Assembly (NCBI RefSeq): GCF_024868665.1
Contig: NC_079898.1
Coordinates: forward strand, 25,375,112-25,439,111
DNA from: Triplophysa rosa
Lineage: Eukaryota; Chordata; Actinopteri; Cypriniformes; Nemacheilidae
Reading direction: 5' to 3'
Length of the DNA: 64,000 nt
A program made the translations under genes and the position numbers. The notes beneath the pieces were generated by a model. The model searched no databases, was not told where the DNA came from, and saw nothing but the letters and a program-made list of their open reading frames with translations. Positions 62,172-64,000 of the stretch are shown here, piece by piece. Numbering within the stretch: position 1 is the stretch's first letter; each line of letters starts with the position of its first letter.

Positions 62172-62789
62172 CTGGGTCATTCCGTGTCAACTCAACCATA
62201 GGTCCCCAGCTCATATTTTTTGATTTTTTTTCCTTTTTACAGAAGCAAGACCAACATCAGTAGAGATGAAAGACAAAATATGAAATGCCACCGATTAATA
62301 GTTATTAAGCAATCAATTAATTTGTAGAAGGAGGTAAAAATGACAATTTTCACTCTAAATTTGGAGCCATATTAGAGGGGTAAAAAATGACATGAGAAAT
62401 ATGATTGGTCAAGAACAAGAATCTAAAAGGACATTAAGGTATCTCTAACGGTTCTGGAGTTAGAGGCATGCCATTGGCATAAAATGCATCAAGGATTCTT
62501 AACATTAACAGATTTACTAAAAGATATACTGAGCTTTGTGTAAAAATAAAATAATGATGCTGGCATATTTCTCATGTCATTTTTTACCCCTCTAATATGG
62601 CTCCAAATTTCAGGTGAAAATTGTCATTTTTACCCCCCTCTACAAATTAATTGATTACTTCATAACTATTCACCTGTGGCATTTCATTTTTTTTAACATC
62701 ACTCCAGATGTTGGTCTTGCCAACAAAAATCAAAAATTTGAGCCGGAGAAACATTCAAAATTTGGTTGATTTGACACGGAATGACCCAG
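62172..62789. mobile_element. Foldback element with long inverted repeats (about 220 bp)
   Basis: The ends CTGGGTCATTCCGTGTCAA and TTGACACGGAATGACCCAG are perfect inverses. The inverted repeat continues inward through ACAATTTTCACTCTAAATTT and ATATTAGAGGGGTAAAAAAT against ATTTTTTACCCCTCTAATAT. About 170 bp of unpaired centre remains. It is non-coding with an unassigned superfamily. Confidence 0.82.
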
Positions 62790-64000
62790 TTGTGAATTCT
62801 TGTGCAATCTTTCTGTCTAATCCATCTTAATATACAAACAGCGTTAAAACAGATTGTGTTGGGAAAAACACTGCATCAACTTCTATGATTTGGAGGTTCA
62901 ATAAAAATGAAAATGAATCAAGTAAAGGATGTTTAAAGTATGATCCGGCTACTATCCATCTCTCTCTTTCTTTACATCCATCTAGGGTCTGAAAGTGAAC
63001 GTGTGGTGGAAAATCTTTCCCCCGCCTTGCCGTGTCCCTTCAGCGCTGTGTATGCAGTGTGATGTACAGTCTGTATGGGAGACAGTGTTACTATGGCAAC
63101 AGATAACAGGTACATGCTTTTCCACACTGACCACAGGCTACAAAAATAACACTAATTAAAACCACGAGCATGGTCTGCGTGGCTTGTGTGACTGCAGACA
63201 CTACTGGTGGTTGTTCGGTTGGAGTGGAGAAGAACATTATTTTGGTCTGTCGCACACACAAAACAACATGGGTTGAAACAACTCGACATTATTTCGGGAG
63301 CAGAAATGAAACCTCAGATCTGTAATGCTCAAGATGATGGTGATAGAGAGAGGCATGGAGGTACAGTCAATAATTCAATGAGTTTGTGAAGACATTCTCA
63401 ACAAATACAGTAATCAGCCTAATCACATCCATCCATCTGTTCTCCAAAGCCACTTGTCCTATCAGATTTCAGATGAAGTTTTCAGATTTTTTTTACTACA
63501 TTTGATCAAGTCTGGAGCCATTGTAGAGGAATGTTTCTGCATGTTGAAACGGTACGTTTTAAGAGCAGAGATGTATTGTTACGGTGAGTTCATGTCAAGA
63601 ATGATGGTTATACAAATCCTTCGTCAAACTCAAAGACTCATATATTTGGTATGTAGAGTACATTGACAGTGTTCACAGATGAATCTGTGTGAAATTGGTC
63701 CAGTCCTGAAGGAATATGATCAGAGTAATAGTGTATTTGGAGGACGGCCAGCGTTCAGTTGTAAAGGCTGTGTATCAGTAATGACATTGGCCCAGAGGGT
63801 TTATCGTCATCATACAGTTCACATCATATTGGATGTGCACCAGTGTTCATGTATGGAGATTAATACCAATGAGAATATAGGGCTAGTGCCAATACATTCT
63901 AATAAATGTCTCACATTACAAACATTCAGCCGTTTATGGGTATACGGGCGATATGTGTAACCATTAAAAAGTGAATAAAAGGTTTTTTTAACTTTCATAT
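62790..64000. other. Right edge of window, no gene recognised
   Basis: Open frames at 63454-63666 and 63679-63960 have no domain I recognise. No splice-bounded coding block with conserved sequence was seen. Confidence 0.35.

Overview
The window is vertebrate nuclear DNA from a teleost fish, very probably a cyprinid. Genes are split by GT-AG introns, bases are AT-rich with CpG-rich promoters, and the region is packed with cyprinid-style repeats: TTAA-flanked palindromic MITEs starting AGGGATAGTTCACC, hAT and Tc1-like elements, DANA-type SINE tails and long CA tracts. The family assignment is inferred from repeat style; no species can be named.

Positions 1-26,000 hold the best-supported part: four genes in the order ldlrap1(-) - maco1(-) - rhd(+) - tmem50a(-). 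As I know the human RH locus, this is the same order and orientation as LDLRAP1-MACO1-RHCE-TMEM50A. Only coding exon 1 of ldlrap1 (an LDL-receptor endocytic adaptor) is inside. I could build complete, phase-consistent models by hand for the other three: maco1 with 11 coding exons and 685 aa; rhd with 10 exons and 424 aa; tmem50a with 6 coding exons and 162 aa. maco1 and rhd are head to head, with about 1 kb between start codons.

Positions 26,000-46,600 are accessory. Two copies of a C2H2 zinc-finger gene (A at about 29.8-30.5 kb, B at 43.8-44.8 kb) lie in a roughly 2.5-3.5 kb duplicated segment. Copy A has four fingers and a frameshift; copy B has ten. Between them, on the minus strand (34.4-38.4 kb), is a nine-exon gene whose 558-aa product reads as a Pim-family-like kinase domain with the HRD and DFG motifs destroyed. 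It is followed by a second, shortened copy of its own N-lobe exon and a 169-aa C-terminal domain I do not recognise. This is the most unusual gene in the window.

Positions 46,600-64,000 contain no gene I could support, only repeats: a TTAA-flanked transposon carrying a broken exon and ending beside a 100-N assembly gap; a 6-kb nest of transposons at 50.1-56.2 kb with target-site duplications still readable at several levels; a 31-bp minisatellite with a 93-bp higher-order period at 57.2-58.2 kb; and smaller palindromic elements.

The four left-hand genes have separate jobs (endocytosis, ER/neuronal function, Rh membrane protein, small endomembrane protein); their linkage is ancestral and not an operon. 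All coordinates were derived by eye from the sequence; no alignment or database search was run.
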